From assembly GCF_018320785.1 (NCBI RefSeq), contig NC_054881.1, positions 43,562,424 to 43,626,423 on the forward strand: DNA of 64,000 nucleotides, read 5' to 3'. The position numbers were made by a program, and so were the translations under genes. Below, piece by piece: positions 37,201 through 52,200 of the stretch; the first letter of the stretch is position 1, and each line of letters begins with the position of its first letter. The DNA comes from Cheilinus undulatus. Lineage: Eukaryota; Chordata; Actinopteri; Labriformes; Labridae. The notes beneath the pieces were generated by a model. The model was not told the DNA's origin. It made no database searches and saw only the letters and a program-made list of their open reading frames with translations.

Positions 37201-40200
37201 CCCTAATTGATACCAGTATTCAAACATATGTCAGACCTCAAACTTTAATTTATAAGGATGGACAAAGAAATAAACGACTTAAAACTCTCTAAAATTTAAA
37301 GATTGAGAATGAAGAAAAGAGAAACTCCTGCAGGTCTGTCAGTCAGCATTAAACTTTACAAACTTCAGAGTACAAATAATAAAATATAGTCCATACTCAC
37401 AAAATATCAGTTTTTAACATCAGCAGAAATTCAGACATCTGCAGATACCAATATTTGGCTGATGATATTATACATCCCTACAATTATTGATTATTGATCT
37501 CATGAATTACTAATAATCAGTATCAGTCCTGAAAACCCAGATCAGCCTCTCCCCGGACAGACGTAGAAATCCAGAGCACCTAAAAAAGTGACTTTCCTTG
37601 TTTTTAGTGTCTGAACGTCGCTGAAATCTGTTGGGAACACGATGGGACCAGATTTGGTGAGGACAGGAGCCGCTATCAGGGATGAGGATGGGACTTCTGC
37701 TGATATCTGATATGTTAATATTTTAGCAGGTACCGGTATTTTAGGATTATTTATGTTTCTGGATTCTTTTACCGTTATTTATAGAGGAGGACAGTAGATG
37801 GAGTCCTGAACCCGGGCCGCCCGTCTACATGGGGGCGCCTGAAACCACCAGGCCTTCTGCACCTTTAATACTAATCCAAACGTATTCAGACCTGAACGTT
37901 CAGTCCTCCAGACAGACGTTAAAGTGGCTCAGGGCTGTCAGTCCAGACTAAAACTCACTTCTGTGTTTGTGCCGATATTCACAGATGATTTGCGCTGATT
38001 TAGAGCGAGTTTATTAATCGTAAATATCACATCTGCTGATGGCGATATCAGGCTGGTAGTATCGTACTCTGCTGTCCATCACTGACACAGCAGAGATTTG
38101 ATTGTTTCTAACACATCTAAAGGAACAATGCGTCTTCTTTTTCTTTTTTAACTAAATAAAAGTCTAAAACTTTTGATTTTCTCTCGTTGAAGCAGTGGGA
38201 TCATTTATGATGAACAAGTCTGAAAGTGTTCAGTGATAACAGCTGGAGGAGGATTTTCCCTGTAAATCAGCTGATTGAGTAACTGCAGCCATATTTGACA
38301 TTTCTGATCCTTCCTCATTCATGAACGTCTGACTGAACTAATGATTATTTCACACATTAATAGATGATGGAGCCATGAAATGACTTTTATAAAACAGATT
38401 CTGTGCTCCTAAAGTTCACCACGATGTCTCTGGATGTCTGTAAAGATCTGTGTTCACTGCCAAAGATGAGGAAAAAACAAAAATGCAGACATTATGAGAT
38501 TTATTTCTTAACTGAATAGGGATTGTCTTTGTAGTTATCCTTTGACAACAGATGAATATTTTCATTATTAGCAAAACAGAAAAATGAAACCTTATGTGTA
38601 CATTAAAATTAATTTGTGCATTTAATAAAATAAACTGAATGTTATTCTATTATAATGTCAAAATACCAGAATTTTAGTGTGATTGTTGAACAGATCAAAT
38701 CACTGATTACAGTTTGATGAACAGGAAGTCCTCGACGGCCAGTCCGGGGTTATTTCCTGTTTTTAATCACCAAAATTTGCCATCAAACTCCTGAACTCTG
38801 GATAGATTGCACAGATGTGTGGACGACCTTCAGTGCCAGTAAGTCAAAGCTAGAGCTGGGAAATCAGTCAAAAAATAATCTAAACCAACATTTAGAGCCT
38901 CTAACCCACAGAATTATTTCAGCTGACCCTGTAATTCTCTCTCTAACGCACCACTCCCTTAAAAACAAACTTCTGGCCGTGCAGATGAGAGGAAGCCTGC
39001 AGGAAACCCAAGAGAAGAAGAAGTAGTCATGTGACACCGTCCCATCCAGTCTGCTGAAACCCAAACACGGAGCAGACTGCAATATCAGTTATTTTCTACT
39101 TTTTATACAGCAGTATAAAAATAGTTTACTTTGGTAGACAGAAATACAAGTTTTTATTTTCTACTTTTCTTGGAAAATTTGACTTTTTACAAAAAATGTA
39201 TTTAATCTGATGTGTTTTGATTTAAACAGTTTGAATAAATAACCATGAATCTGTGCAGGTTCCTTCAGGTATTAGTTTAAAGATAGGAAGTATTTTCAGA
39301 GCAGAGTCGGAGGTTGGAGGTGGAATAATCGTTCACTAATCGTAATCGAGGTAAAAAGTTTAATTATTGTGATTTTGATTTTTGCCATGATCGCCCCGCC
39401 CTAGTCAAAGCAGTAAATCACTCTGGGTTAGAAGTGTGAGACGTCTTTATGATTCTGTGGATATCTTTTCATGAAATCGCCCGTCTGTACTGCTTACGAA
39501 GTTTCACTGACATGAAGAGTGGAAGTAAGAATTGCCCGTACCGGTCGCTACAACAACAAAAGTAGAAGTCCCAGGTGTGAGGTCAGTTCTTATTTTCAGC
39601 CACCAAACACCGCAGACAAACTCCTTCACGCTGTCAGGAAAACATCAGCAGACGTTTAGAGCAGCAGTCTTAATGTCTTTTTTTAAGGTTTATTTCTGGG
39701 CCTTTCCATGCCTTTATTTGATAGTTAGGACAGTGGATAGACTCAGAAACAGGGAAGAGAGTGGAGAGACATGCGGTAAAGGGCCACAGTCCGGATTCAA
39801 ACCCGGGCTGCCCGCGTACATGGGTAGTGCCTTAAACCACTCGACCATCTACGCTCCCAATTTCAACGTCTGCTTGACACCACAGCAACAAGGATCCAGT
39901 CTTCAGGGACTCATCTTCTTGCTCTGGATCCTCAGAATTGCAGGCAATCTTCATCACTGTCTAGATTGCACACACGTGTTGGGAACATGAATGCCAGTAA
40001 CTCAGAACTGTAAAGGTCACCATGCTGGGTTCCTCATAAATTCACCGACACGCTGTCTGAGCGGCACAAGACGTTTCCAGCAGCACCAAAAAGGTCTTCA
40101 TGCTTTCAGGCCAACGTCTGATTTGAGGCCTTAGACCTCCTCTATCGGCTAATTTCTGGTTTTATTGACCAAATACTGCAGAAAGTCTTTAAGCTGAACA

Positions 40201-43200
40201 GAATCATAGCAGCACCAAGAAGTGGCCGCTGTTTTCATTCAAGGATGCTGATTTCTGTTTTCATACTTTCACAACAAAACTCAAAGTTGTATTAAATTAA
40301 ATATTGGTAAGTTTTTTCTTTAATCAACAAAAAAATGCAGGAAATCTCCTTCACACCGTCTCAGTGGTGGGAAATCACCAAAAAGCTGCCAAGTTTTCAC
40401 ATGCAATGATGTTAAAAACCTGGTTTGATCCAGCAGCATCAAAAATCAGAGTCCTAGACTCCCAGGGTTGTGAATTTATTTTTTTAACTGAGCACTAAAT
40501 CACATAAATCTCTTCAACGACGTCTTAATTGCATGAAAACATCGTCAACAGAACCAAAAAGTTGTCGATGCGCTCATACAGAAATATCAGTAACCTTGTT
40601 TATGCAGCAAAAATCCAAATCCTAGACTCTTTTAATCACCAGATATGAAATGATACTTTTATTTTTGTACAATTGAAACTATTTTTGGAGTTAACTTCCA
40701 GTTTTGTTGGATTTATTTCTCTTTTATACATCACTTTATGAAATAGATTTGTCTTTAGAAGCTTTGATTATTCTTCCATCATTAATATTGACTGTTATTC
40801 TAAAACATGGGGCTGAAACAACCACAGCACCGTCCTGACAGCGTCTTCTGTTTAAATAGTGAATATTGCAGCTTGGATGTTGTTGATTTGAGACTGCTCA
40901 GTTTGATTGGGTAACTTCAGCGATTGCTCAACCTCAGACTCTAAAAGCTCCGACCCTCTAGATAAATGTTTAATCCTCAGGACATTTGGGGTAAATATGA
41001 CATATCTGTTGAACCGTATTGACCCCGGCCCGTGTGTGAGCCGGAGATTCCTGCGTCTCTAGTTAATAAGATTGACCACGCTGCAGCCATGTGACAGCTG
41101 ATCATTGCTCCACAAACAGGCGTGATGTTGGACAGAGGACGCTGTCCTCACTACAACCCGTCTGCAACAGGAGACGGATTCATGAGGATCTGAGCGCAGC
41201 AGAGCGGCCGCCGTACGTCAACATGTTCACCCTCTCTGTGACAGATGTGGGAGCGAGGGCCAGTCCTGTCGCCTCCCACTTAACCCTACGTTTAACTCCT
41301 CTGGTGGTGGGACGTCCCGCCTCTGGTTGAATGGAGATGGAGACTTTCCAGAGGCACACGTCAAACTCAGTTTTACAGGAAATCCCCAGAATTCCTTTGG
41401 ATCAAGATTTGAAAATGATACAGCAGTCTAAAGAGGTGTCTCAGTGCATTCTGGTCCTTCTGAGATGGGACCAGCATTTCAGAAACTCTTTCCTCAAAGA
41501 AAAGTCCGGTATGTCTCGTCTGTTTCCGTACACGCAGTCGACTGCTGATGACGGATCAGGAGCTTAAAGGCTCGTCCCACACTGTTGAGACCGTTTCAAG
41601 AGACAAGAGGCCCCCGGGAATCTAGGGGCCCCTGGAGATCTAGGGGCCCTGGAGATCTAGGGGCCCCTGGAGATCTAGGGGCCCTGGAGATCTAGGGGCC
41701 CCTGGAGATCTAGGGGCACCTGGAGATCTAGAGGCCCTGGGGATCTAGGGGCCCTGGGGATCTAGAGGCCCTGGAGATCTAGGGGCCCTGGAGATCTAGA
41801 GGCCCTGGAGATCTAGGGGCACCTGGAGATCTAGGGGCCCTGGGGATCTAGGGGCCCTGGAGATCTAGGGGCCCAGATCAGGGTTATAAACAGAACTGAG
41901 CTGAAGTGTTTCTGCATAAAAGTTGATGTTGAAATGTTCTGCCTCTGCTGGTTTAGTCCCTCAGTTAATATTTTCCTGATGACTCTCTGGTCTCAGTCTC
42001 TAGTTTCAGGTCTTCATTAACGGCAGAATGCTCATTTAGTTAATTATGGTCCCATTTAGAGACGAAGAGACCAAGAAGAAGAGGAGGAGTCAGAGCAGGG
42101 CTACCTGACACCATGCTGCTGTTTTACCCACATCTGTTCATTCTTTATGGTTAGAGCAACCTTTGACCTAAAATAGCCTCCCACTTTATATCACATCGAT
42201 CCATCCATCCATCCATCCATCCATCAACCATCCATCCATCCATCATCAATCATCCATCCATCCATCCATCCATCCATCCATCATCAATCATCCATCCATC
42301 CATCCATCATCAATCATCCATCCATCCATCCATCCATCCATCCATCAACCATCCATCCATCCATCATCAATCATCCATCCATCCATCCATCCATCCATCC
42401 ATCCATCCATCCATCCATCATCCATCATCCATCCATCCATCCATCCATCCATCAACCATCATCAATCATCCATCCATCCATCCATCCATCATCCATCATC
42501 CATCCATCCATCCATCCATCCATCCATCCATCAACCATCATCAATCATCCATCCATCCATCCATCCATCATCCATCATCCATCATCCATCCATCCATCCA
42601 TCCATCCATCCATCCATCAACCATCATCAATCATCCATCCATCCATCCATCCATCCATCATCCATCATCCATCCATCCATCCATCCATCATCAATCATCC
42701 ATCCATCCATCCATCCATCCATCCATCAACCATCCATCCATCCATCATCAATCATCCATCCATCCATCCATCCATCCATCCATCCATCATCCATCATCCA
42801 TCCATCCATCCATCCATCCATCCATCCATCATCCATCCATCTACTTCCAAATAAGGAAGTTTTATCCCCACTGATGTTTAGACCAACCTGAATATATAAA
42901 ACTCTCTTCTTCTATCATTTCTTTTATGATTTAGGAGATTTATATTTCCTGTGACCCATAAGGCCTGAATGTCCCTCAGCAGGTGTGAGTGTGTCTTATT
43001 GTTTGTTTGTTTTTTTATCAGCCCTGTGATTGGCTGGTGACCAGTGCAGGCTGGGCTAGGCTCCATCCCGGGATCAGAGGTGTAGATAACGGATTGAAGG
43101 ATGGAAACAGGATCTAAAAACATTATTTAGAAAAAACCACAGAGAAAAACAGAATGGTAAAAGGTTAGGACCTCATCAGTCCCTGGTAGCTCCGTCTGAA

Positions 43201-46200
43201 CTTCTCCTCTTCCTCCTGCTCTCTTTGACTCTTAGACCATGTAGACTGAATGAACCTCATGCTTGTCTGAAGACTTTAAACTACTGATGAGGACCATAGA
43301 CATTAGGAAATGTTTACTGAGTGAATAAATCACAGCCTGGCTCCATTAAAATGTGGTTGATTTAGGTGTGTTTACCTTCCTCCTCACTAGAGGACTCCCT
43401 GTACCATAACTGCTATATTTAAATCTCTTCATATTCTCTGCTCACGACCTCACGGCCGAGGTTAACGGCATCAGTTGGCTGGGTGTGTAATTTCAGTGAT
43501 TGAGGGATATATTTACTCTCTCAGACTGGCCTCTAGAGCTTCTACTACCCTCTTTATGACACTAGCATGTATTATCTATCTGTATTATTATTAGCCTCCT
43601 GTCTGCTCTCATATCTCTGTTTGTTTACAGCCCAGATTAAAACTGTCTGCTGTTTTATTTAAATGTGTGTTTGTCTCAGATTTATTGGACAGTCTGGACG
43701 GCGCCCTGACCACGCTGCTGGACGATGACATCCAGGTGTGGGCGGTGAAGAGCCAAACGGAGCACAGGCGGGTGAACACGCTGCTGGATAAGGTCGACGC
43801 CGCGTCCGATAAGCCCGTCCCTGCAGCATTACGAGCCGCCACCTCCCTGAAAGCCGCCACCCTCTACATCTTCACCTCCGGGACCACAGGTCAGTCAGGG
43901 AGCGGAGGGTTTGGATTTTGAAGTCAGACGTTCAGGATCCTGCAGCATTAATGGTATATTTATATTTATGATTATATTTCACAGCTGTTTTCTGTAGTCT
44001 ACAGTCTATGGACTGAATTCTGGATTTAGACTGTTAGAAAGTTTTTCACAGAGACTGTAGAAAGAATTGGACGTCGGTCGTCTGCTTACGATAGGCCGAC
44101 TCAAACAGCTCTTGAAGCCAATGGAGGCTTTCATATTGAAATCACAGTCTCAACTGAACTTTGGATCAACCTAACGCCCCGCCCACTAAGCGGACTTCCT
44201 GTCAGCTGGCTAGCTAGCATTCTAGAAACGTAGCGACTGACTAGATTCAGATCCATGTAAAATGTCTGTTTTTAATCCCTTTTTAACCTAAACTGTCCCG
44301 CTCTGGTTCCTCTATTGCTGTTGTCTTTATAATTTTCTGATAGTTTTCTGGTTTCACTGCTAGCCCACTTGCAGTTTTTGCTGTAATTCTGCATAAATGG
44401 CTCTGTGGTTTGTGACAGGTTGAGGATTAAAACGTCTTATTTCTCTGTGCGGTCGTTCAGTGATAATTATGAAGGGTTTTTTGCTTGGAATTTCAGCATT
44501 TTGTTAACACTGTGGTGAACAATAATTGAGAAAATAGGCTGTTGTGTTTGCAGCTTGTTTCTCTGCTCCTACAGGCACAAAGACTGTTTATTCAGACTAA
44601 CACAACTAAAACAAATATGTGAGGAAAATACACTTTCTGTGAGATATTTACCAGAAGATTTATGAATGTTATATTTAAATAAGCCCTGATTTCTTCAGTA
44701 TAAGTGTGCATCCTTATAGAGGCACATAGAGTTTTTATTTAATAATATTAAAGTGTTGAATATATTGAATGTAAAGAGTGTGTGAGTGTAAATGAAGCTG
44801 TTTCTCTACAGGCTGACTGTATTCCCGTGGTCGTGCAGGTAACAAACGGAGTAAACAGACGTTTGGTTTCTCTCCATGGACTCGTTCATGTTCCCCAGAG
44901 GAAGCTTTGACTCTTTCCGGGGTGTTCTTTGGCTGTTTGGAGGTTTTTAACCCCTCGATGACTCAGCTGCTCAGTAGGAGAAATTTAACCAGAATTTCCA
45001 CTCACATAAACACTTTTGTTTTCAGTCAATTTTGGGAAAAGTTGAGTTTTTCTGACCTAAATTCATCCTGTGGCCTGATCGCGGTCTGACACGTCCTCCC
45101 ATTGATAAGAAATGTGATGGATCACCAACACCAGCTGCTTTCTCCTAAATAATCCTTTTCTATGCGTGACTTGAACCGTCTCCGTGGGGGTGTCCCAACC
45201 TTTCTGAAATCTAAAAACTGTCATGGCTGCATGGTTAGTTTTCATCGGTTTCTGACTCCAACGTGACATCTCCTCTGACAGAGCCTGGGTCACGCTGTCA
45301 TAATGTTTTCATTCATATACGTGGAATTATTGAGTTTGATAAGACGGGTTAGAATTGAGCGTGAGATCAGCGTGTACAGAGACACTGACGGCCTGTTAGG
45401 AGAGGAAGAGTTTACCCCGTCAGAACAGAAATTCTTCTACTTCACTGGCGCCACTTTCTTCATCACAAGAGCATCGACATTCTGACCTGAACTGGAGCTT
45501 TAAACACAAGGAGAGCTTTTTAGACTCAGTGAGAGGGTTCAAAGCGGGTCAACATGGAGGCCATCAGAGGGTCAAAGGGCACAGAGTGGTTTTATAATGT
45601 TCACAGGAGGAAAGGAGGATAAAAAACTGATTTTAGGTGTTATTGGTTTAAATGCCTCCACACTGGCAGCAGCCAGGATCAGAGCAGTTCATAGTCCACA
45701 TGTTCATAGGGATGCAGCGGTCCAAAGCTACTGAACCATTCCCAGGTCTGATATCGGCACCAGCCAAGCACTAAATTGTTTTTCCATTTGGCAGGTACAT
45801 TTTTGCACCTTGTGTTTAGTACCAGAATAGTTTCATATTTGACAATCCTGAGTTTAAATCCCGTTTTCTGCAGCTCTGTCTCCGCTCCACTACTCAAACG
45901 ATTGCACGGCTGCAGCCCAGAGGTCTCTGGTCTCTCACGCTCTTCTGTTGACGTTGCACCAAGTCCTCATCGGTGCAAGCAAGCATCGTCGACAAAATCA
46001 GTCCAGTTCCACTGATCCCCACTGTAGTTTCCTGACAGCAAAGTTTTCCTTCTGTCAGGTGAGGAACATGAAAAGAAGGAGATGAGAAGGTATCAGGAGC
46101 GTCAGAGAGGGACATTTTCTTCATTTTCTTTCCCATACCTCACTCAAAGAGCTTTTCAAAAAGGAGATAGCTGTGCATTGATGACTCCCTCATCTTTTGA

Positions 46201-49200
46201 ATGTTATGTACTCGGGCTGAGATCTACAAACAAGGCTCTGTGGCGCTCATTGAGTCAGTCAGAGTCTTTGGGACCTTGGTCTTCCTGGTCTTACTGTGGC
46301 CTGGATGCTGACTGATGGCCAGAAGGGCCAGCTAGAGTCTGCTCAAACGTCCCTTTGGTGCATGTCTGGGTATCGTTGTTAGACCGTGTGTCTAATTCTG
46401 ACATTCTCTGGGGAACGCGTCAGCGTCAGACAGCTGATGGACACGGGAGCAGCAGCTGTGCTGTACCGGCACCTGCTGCGCTCTCATGTGGGTTGGACCG
46501 GGCCTCAGGGGCGACTGCATGCATCATGGAGGGGTCAGCTAGGAGGATACCTGGGCCTGATGAGGATGGTCACCAATGATGGCCAGTCTAAAGGGATTAT
46601 GCTGCAAGCGAGAGGCATCAAACACAAGAGAAACCGGCGCACAGGGCGACGTTACAGGATGACGTTTTCTCTGTCAACAGAGTTTCTAGAAATCTTTACT
46701 CTGAAGGAGATTAACTAAAGGAGTGTTTTCAGTCATCTAACATGATGTAGGGCGTGGAGGGAGGGTCAAAACACACAGAAAAACCTCCATATTCAAAAGC
46801 GCCTGCTTACATGTGGACAACCTGAAAACACACTGCCTTTAACCTCGGCTATCACTGGCATAAAAATAAGAAAGGATTAAAAACCTGTTCAATGTAGGAT
46901 TTAAGTCTACGTGTAACGAACGGACCAGCCCAAATCAGAAAGCCTCCGGCCTTCAAACATCCGTGCAGTTTAGAAGGACATAAATATTGTATTTCCGTGT
47001 TCAGCATCATGTAATTCAGCATTTTTGTGTCCTCAGGTCTCCCTAAAGCCGCAGTGATCACCCACCTGCAGAGTCTGAAGGCGGCGGCGGGTTTTTGGGC
47101 GTTTGGTGTGACGGAGAAAGATGTGATGTACGTACCTCTGCCGCTCTACCACAGCGCCGCCTCGCTGATCGGGATCGGAGGAACCATAGAGCTGGGTAAG
47201 TGCTGACTCTGCATCAAGTCTTTAAATGCATCAGTGCTGTCAGGTCGGAAATGCATCTGTGATTAAAATGGACAATATTCTGAGATAATCCATAAATCAG
47301 GACTCCACGCTCATGGTCAAAATCTAGAAAATAATGATGGTTTAAAAGAGCCTATTTCTAAACTCAAAACATGTAAATATGAAGTAGCATAAAAAATCAA
47401 ACCCTGATGTTTTTAAAGTACTGCTTTAAATAACTTCATGTTTACAAAAAATAAAAGATTTTCCTTTGTTCACAATAAAAATACTTTATTAATGCAGAAA
47501 TAACTGCAGCACTTCATGCCGTTATGTAATCTCCAAGCCTCAATCAGGCAGAGTAAATCTGAGATGGTAGCTCTCATAGATCTGCTGCGGGAGCCGTCTA
47601 TTTACTGGACAATAACTCATCTGACTCTTCAGTTCTGAAGTCAAACATCACTAAACTTCACACACTGAGCCTGCATCCATTCATGCATTTACGCCATCAC
47701 TGTCACAGCGCCCCCTGCTGCCAAATCAATATTTCGTTATCATGACTTTTTGCTAAAACATGATTTTAAATACTCAGCCTCCACACACCTTTTAGCCTAG
47801 ACCCACCATCTTTGGCCTGCATATGCACCATGACTTCACCTAAAAATCACCCTCCAGGACCCAGATCCCCACAGGAAGTCCACCAGCCTCATTAACATTT
47901 CAAAATAAGACTTTTTGGATGGTGCTGGATAAAGGAAAGTGAAGAAGAAAGATTTTCTCAGCCCCTCCTGTCCGTTTCTACACGAGCATCATCAGGTAAT
48001 AAATGATGGAGCAGACGTGAAAACTCATGCAGGATATTTAGGCTAATATTTACATTTTTAAAAAGTTGGGTTTGTGTTTCACAAAAATAAAGATAACTTA
48101 ATGACAAAGAGGTGATCTAATCTAACAGCTGCATGGAGGCACACCCCTCTGCACTCCTTCTCCTCTTCATTTTTAGACTTTTTCCAGAATGTTGTGAAAG
48201 TCTGTGTTCAGTTTTTCTGGATCTTGATCCTGATGCATGTAGAGATGGGCCGCCCTGGGAGGGAATATACATGACAGCCTGGACTCTCATTCACAGCCTC
48301 ACAGGCTGAAGTATACAGGTGTGTAGGGGAGGACGCTTGCAGGTAAAGGTGTTCATGGGTTCAAGGCGTGATGTTGAAAGTTTGACTCCAACAGGACCGA
48401 CTCGTTCTGCAGGTCGGGGAAAGTTTTCATCACTTAAGGAATGAAAACGAAGCGTGAGCCCCAGACTGTTCAAACAGATGATGATAGTGGAGGAAATCCT
48501 GCAGGCTGGAAGAGGAGAGGAGCAGCAGGTGGGCAGGTCGGACAGGTGTGTTAGAACCCAAGATCAGGAAGCAGACGAGGCGAGGAGGGACGGCCACGCC
48601 CGAACACAGACGCACAAAGAAACACAAAGAAGTATGCAAAGGTAGAAGAACGAAGGAAACTCAAGAAAACTCTGAGGCTGAGCGGTTCTTTCTGCTCAGG
48701 AGGATCCCTGATGAATAAAACCACCTGACAGTGTCCTGGTCTTCATGAACCCTTTTACTGCCTCCTTTAGAGCCGAAGCAGGGTTTTCTGGACCAACATT
48801 CACGGTGGACAGAGGAGGGAGAGTGTAGAGAACAGAACACGTACTCTAGACAGGGTTTCTGCACATCCTTATAAAGACCTATATATGCTTGAATCATATT
48901 CTTTAAACTGAAGGCCTTAAAAACTCGTATTTTTACTTGTGAGTGGTCTCGAGTTTGAGTAAGGTTAAGTCTAATGAAGAACAAGGCGGTTAATAAGGGG
49001 GGTAAAGGGGAGATCCATGGAGGTCAGGGTCCATGTTTAAGTGAAGCTATAATAATCATATTAATATTCAACCTCAATAATTACCTCTCATATTAAAGCA
49101 ACAAAATGGAGTTCTATTTATGCAGCAGTTAAATAAAGCCTTGAAAATGTAAACCACTTTTCTTAACACAGAAAGCTCTTTATTTCTGTTTTCAGTGAAG

Positions 49201-52200
49201 ATCGGGCACATTCAGAAACTAATGTCAGACTTTATGGCTAAGCCCTGATGTGACCACAGGTCAGGATGTCTGAGAATAAAGTAGAAGGACCTGGAATAAT
49301 ATGAGGGACTGATTATTAATAATCACAAAGAAGAGGAAGGACAAGTGAAAACTGATGAAAATGTGTTACAGATGGTGAAACTTGACAGAAAAAAGTGGTG
49401 AAAAGAAGTTAAAGAGTTGCAAAAATGGGTAAAAGGAGAAACAGATTGGTTAAAAGAAACAGAAATTAGTTTAAGAAAGGCACAAAGAGTCAAAAATGGG
49501 CAGGAAAATGGTGAAAAGCAGATAAAAAGTCTAAAAACGGTCAAATTTGGAAAAATGGGCAAAATGGGTTACAGAGGCAAAGATTAAAAAATGCAGTAAA
49601 AAGTGGCTTAAAATTGGCAGTTAAGAGTTGAATGGGTTAAAAGGTAGCAAGAATACGTCAAGTTGGCAAAAGTGGGCAAAAAGGGTCAAAACTGGGGCAA
49701 CAGTGGGGTAAAGGTGTCAAAAATCAGGGGGAAGAAAATTGGTTAAAGTAGCAACAATGGGTTACAGATGCCAGAAAGGGCAAAAACTGAGAAATGGGTA
49801 AAAAGAGGTTGTGGCAAAAATGAGTTACAGAGGCAAAAAGGACAAAAAGAAAAGATTGGGCTGCTGAAGAACTAAAATGGTTTAAAAGTAGTAAAAAGTG
49901 GGTTCACTTCAAAATAATGGGGTGGAGAAAAGCTGCTAAAAAGTAGCAAAAATGGGTTAAAGTGGCGATTATGTGGAAAACAAGGACTAGAGCAGTGAAA
50001 TGGGTTAACATTTGCAAAAATGTCAGGAGCCATCTGGGTTTATCAGGGTCCAGTCTCTGGGTTTATCAGGGTCCAGTCTCTGGGTTTATCAGGGTCCAGT
50101 CTCTGGGTTTATCAGGGTCCAGTCTCTGGGTTTATCAGGGTCCAGTCTCTGGGTTTATCAGGGTCCACTCTCTGGGTTTATCAGGGTCCAGTCTCTGGTT
50201 TATCAGGGTCCAGTCTCTGGGTTAATCAGGGTCCAGTCCCTGGTTTACCAGGGTCCAGTCTCTGGGTTTATCAGGCTCCAGTCTCTGGGTTAATCAGGGT
50301 CCAGTCCCTGGTTTATCAGGGTCCAGTCTCTGGTTTATCAGGGTCCAGTCTCTGGTTTATCAGTGTCCAGTCTCTGGTTTATCAGGGTCCAGTCTCTGGG
50401 TTTATCAGGGTCCAGTCTCTGGGTTTATCAGGGTCCAGTCTCGGGTTTATCAGGGTCCAGTCTCTGGGTTTATCAGGGTCCAGTCTCTGGGTTTATCAGG
50501 GTCCAGTCTCTGGGTTTATCAGGGTCCAGTCTCGGGTTTATCAGGGTCCAGTCTCTGGGTTTATCAGGGTCCAGTCTCTGGGTTTATCAGGGGCCCACCT
50601 AAGTCTGTGGGCAGGGCTAACCAATAAAAATAGGTCTGAAGGAGCTCTTTTCTCTACGTCTGCCTACTAAAGGCTTTGACTCTGAAGGTCCTTCACTCCT
50701 TCTCCACATTCTCTGATGACAGAAGATTCGTTGGAGAATTCTCTCATTATTAGCCAATCAGATGCATCCGTAGACATTTACACGCCATGGATGGAGCCTT
50801 CTGAGGTTTGGTGCGTTGCCCAACGACACATGGACATGGGAAAGCAAAGATCTCCAGAGCTCCACATGCTCATTGATCATCTTTCAGTGAGGCTCTGGTC
50901 CAAACTCCTCTGATCAATAGCAGAGATTGATTATGTTTGAGTATGGAGGCCTGGACGTCCCAGCGTTGTTTTTTAGTTCATCGAGGTCAGAGTTAAATAC
51001 CCAGAAGTGATTTTCTTGGCAGGCTGACGGTCACTCAGTCCAGCCTGTGGTTACCAAACCGTGTTCCCCTTTGACGCTGTTTCACTCTGACTGGCAGCTT
51101 AATGAGGCTTCAGAGACGTGGACACTGGGCTATTATGGAGCTCATAATTATCTTTCATTACGGCTGTTTCTCCCCTCAGACAGAGAGCAACAGCTCAGAG
51201 CTTCATGGTAGTCTCTATGAGGGCCAGGCTGATCCAGACTGACTCAGCTCTCTTATTGATCCGTCCTCGTTTTCTGTTCCAGATGATACCAAAGGTGACG
51301 GTTCATCGTCCTTCAGCTCACAGACGGAGGCTGGTGTCCCCACAGTCTGATGTGATGAAATATCTAAATCTTTGTTGACGTTTGTCCCATAAAGCCTTTA
51401 GAGCATCGCCATGGGGCGCCCCGTGACGTCAGGACGAGTCCTGCAGAGCTTCAGGGACTAGAGACGGGCTCAGAGTCAGCATGAAGGTCTGAAGCATGAC
51501 TGAAAATACACCTCACCTCTGCAAATACCTGAGATTTATTCTGATTATATATATACCTGCTACCTCCTCAACAGTGACAGCCGTAGCTGGGCGTATTTAG
51601 TTCTTCGCGTTCAGTCAGTCTGCTAATGCTGGTTTAACTGGACTCCTGTCCCAGTATATCTGCACCATGAGGGAGGTCCATGTATGGACCAAAGAATGCC
51701 ACAAAGCTGTGTTTGTACATAAGAGTGAATCATTCAGGGAGAGGAAGTGGAAAAAATGAGTTAAAGGTGATAAAAATGGGATTAAACATTGGTTAAAAGC
51801 AGCAGCACTGGGTGACAAAAGCAGAAATGCATCAATAGTGGTGAAAAAGGAGGTGAAAAGTAGTGACAGTGCAAACATTAGGTTAAAGGAACTAATAGTT
51901 GGTTAATGAAAGGCAAAAAAGTGGCAAAAATAGGTGGGAAACGGTGAAAAGATGTCTAATCTAGTAAAATGGGTTACAGAGGCAGAAAGTGGAAAAATGT
52001 TTAAATGGGCAGCTAAAGTGTTGAAAGGGTTAAAAAGCAGCAAGAAAAAAGGTTAAAAGTGGCAAAAAGAGGTAAAAATTATTTTAAAATGTCCCAAATG
52101 GTTGAGAAAATACCAGAATCCTTCCAAGGAGGTCTCATCATCCTTATTTTTAAAAGAATGAAAATAAAGATGCCATCGTTTCCTCGTCTGTCTTTTCTCT

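Noticed and set aside
39675..39857. tRNA gene, because of GGATTCAAACCCGGG
   Set aside because: No matching acceptor stem, D arm or anticodon arm could be fitted, and the surrounding sequence is a dispersed element with another partial copy nearby.
46386..46718. 110-codon frame in slc27a6 intron 2
   Set aside because: No recognisable domain; a second frame overlaps it, and there is no splice or regulatory context. It could only be upheld by transcript or conservation data.
50020..50670. 216-codon frame of [20 protein letters not shown] repeats
   Set aside because: By-product of the 24-bp array inside slc27a6 intron 3. Overlapping frames of the same repeat are open too.
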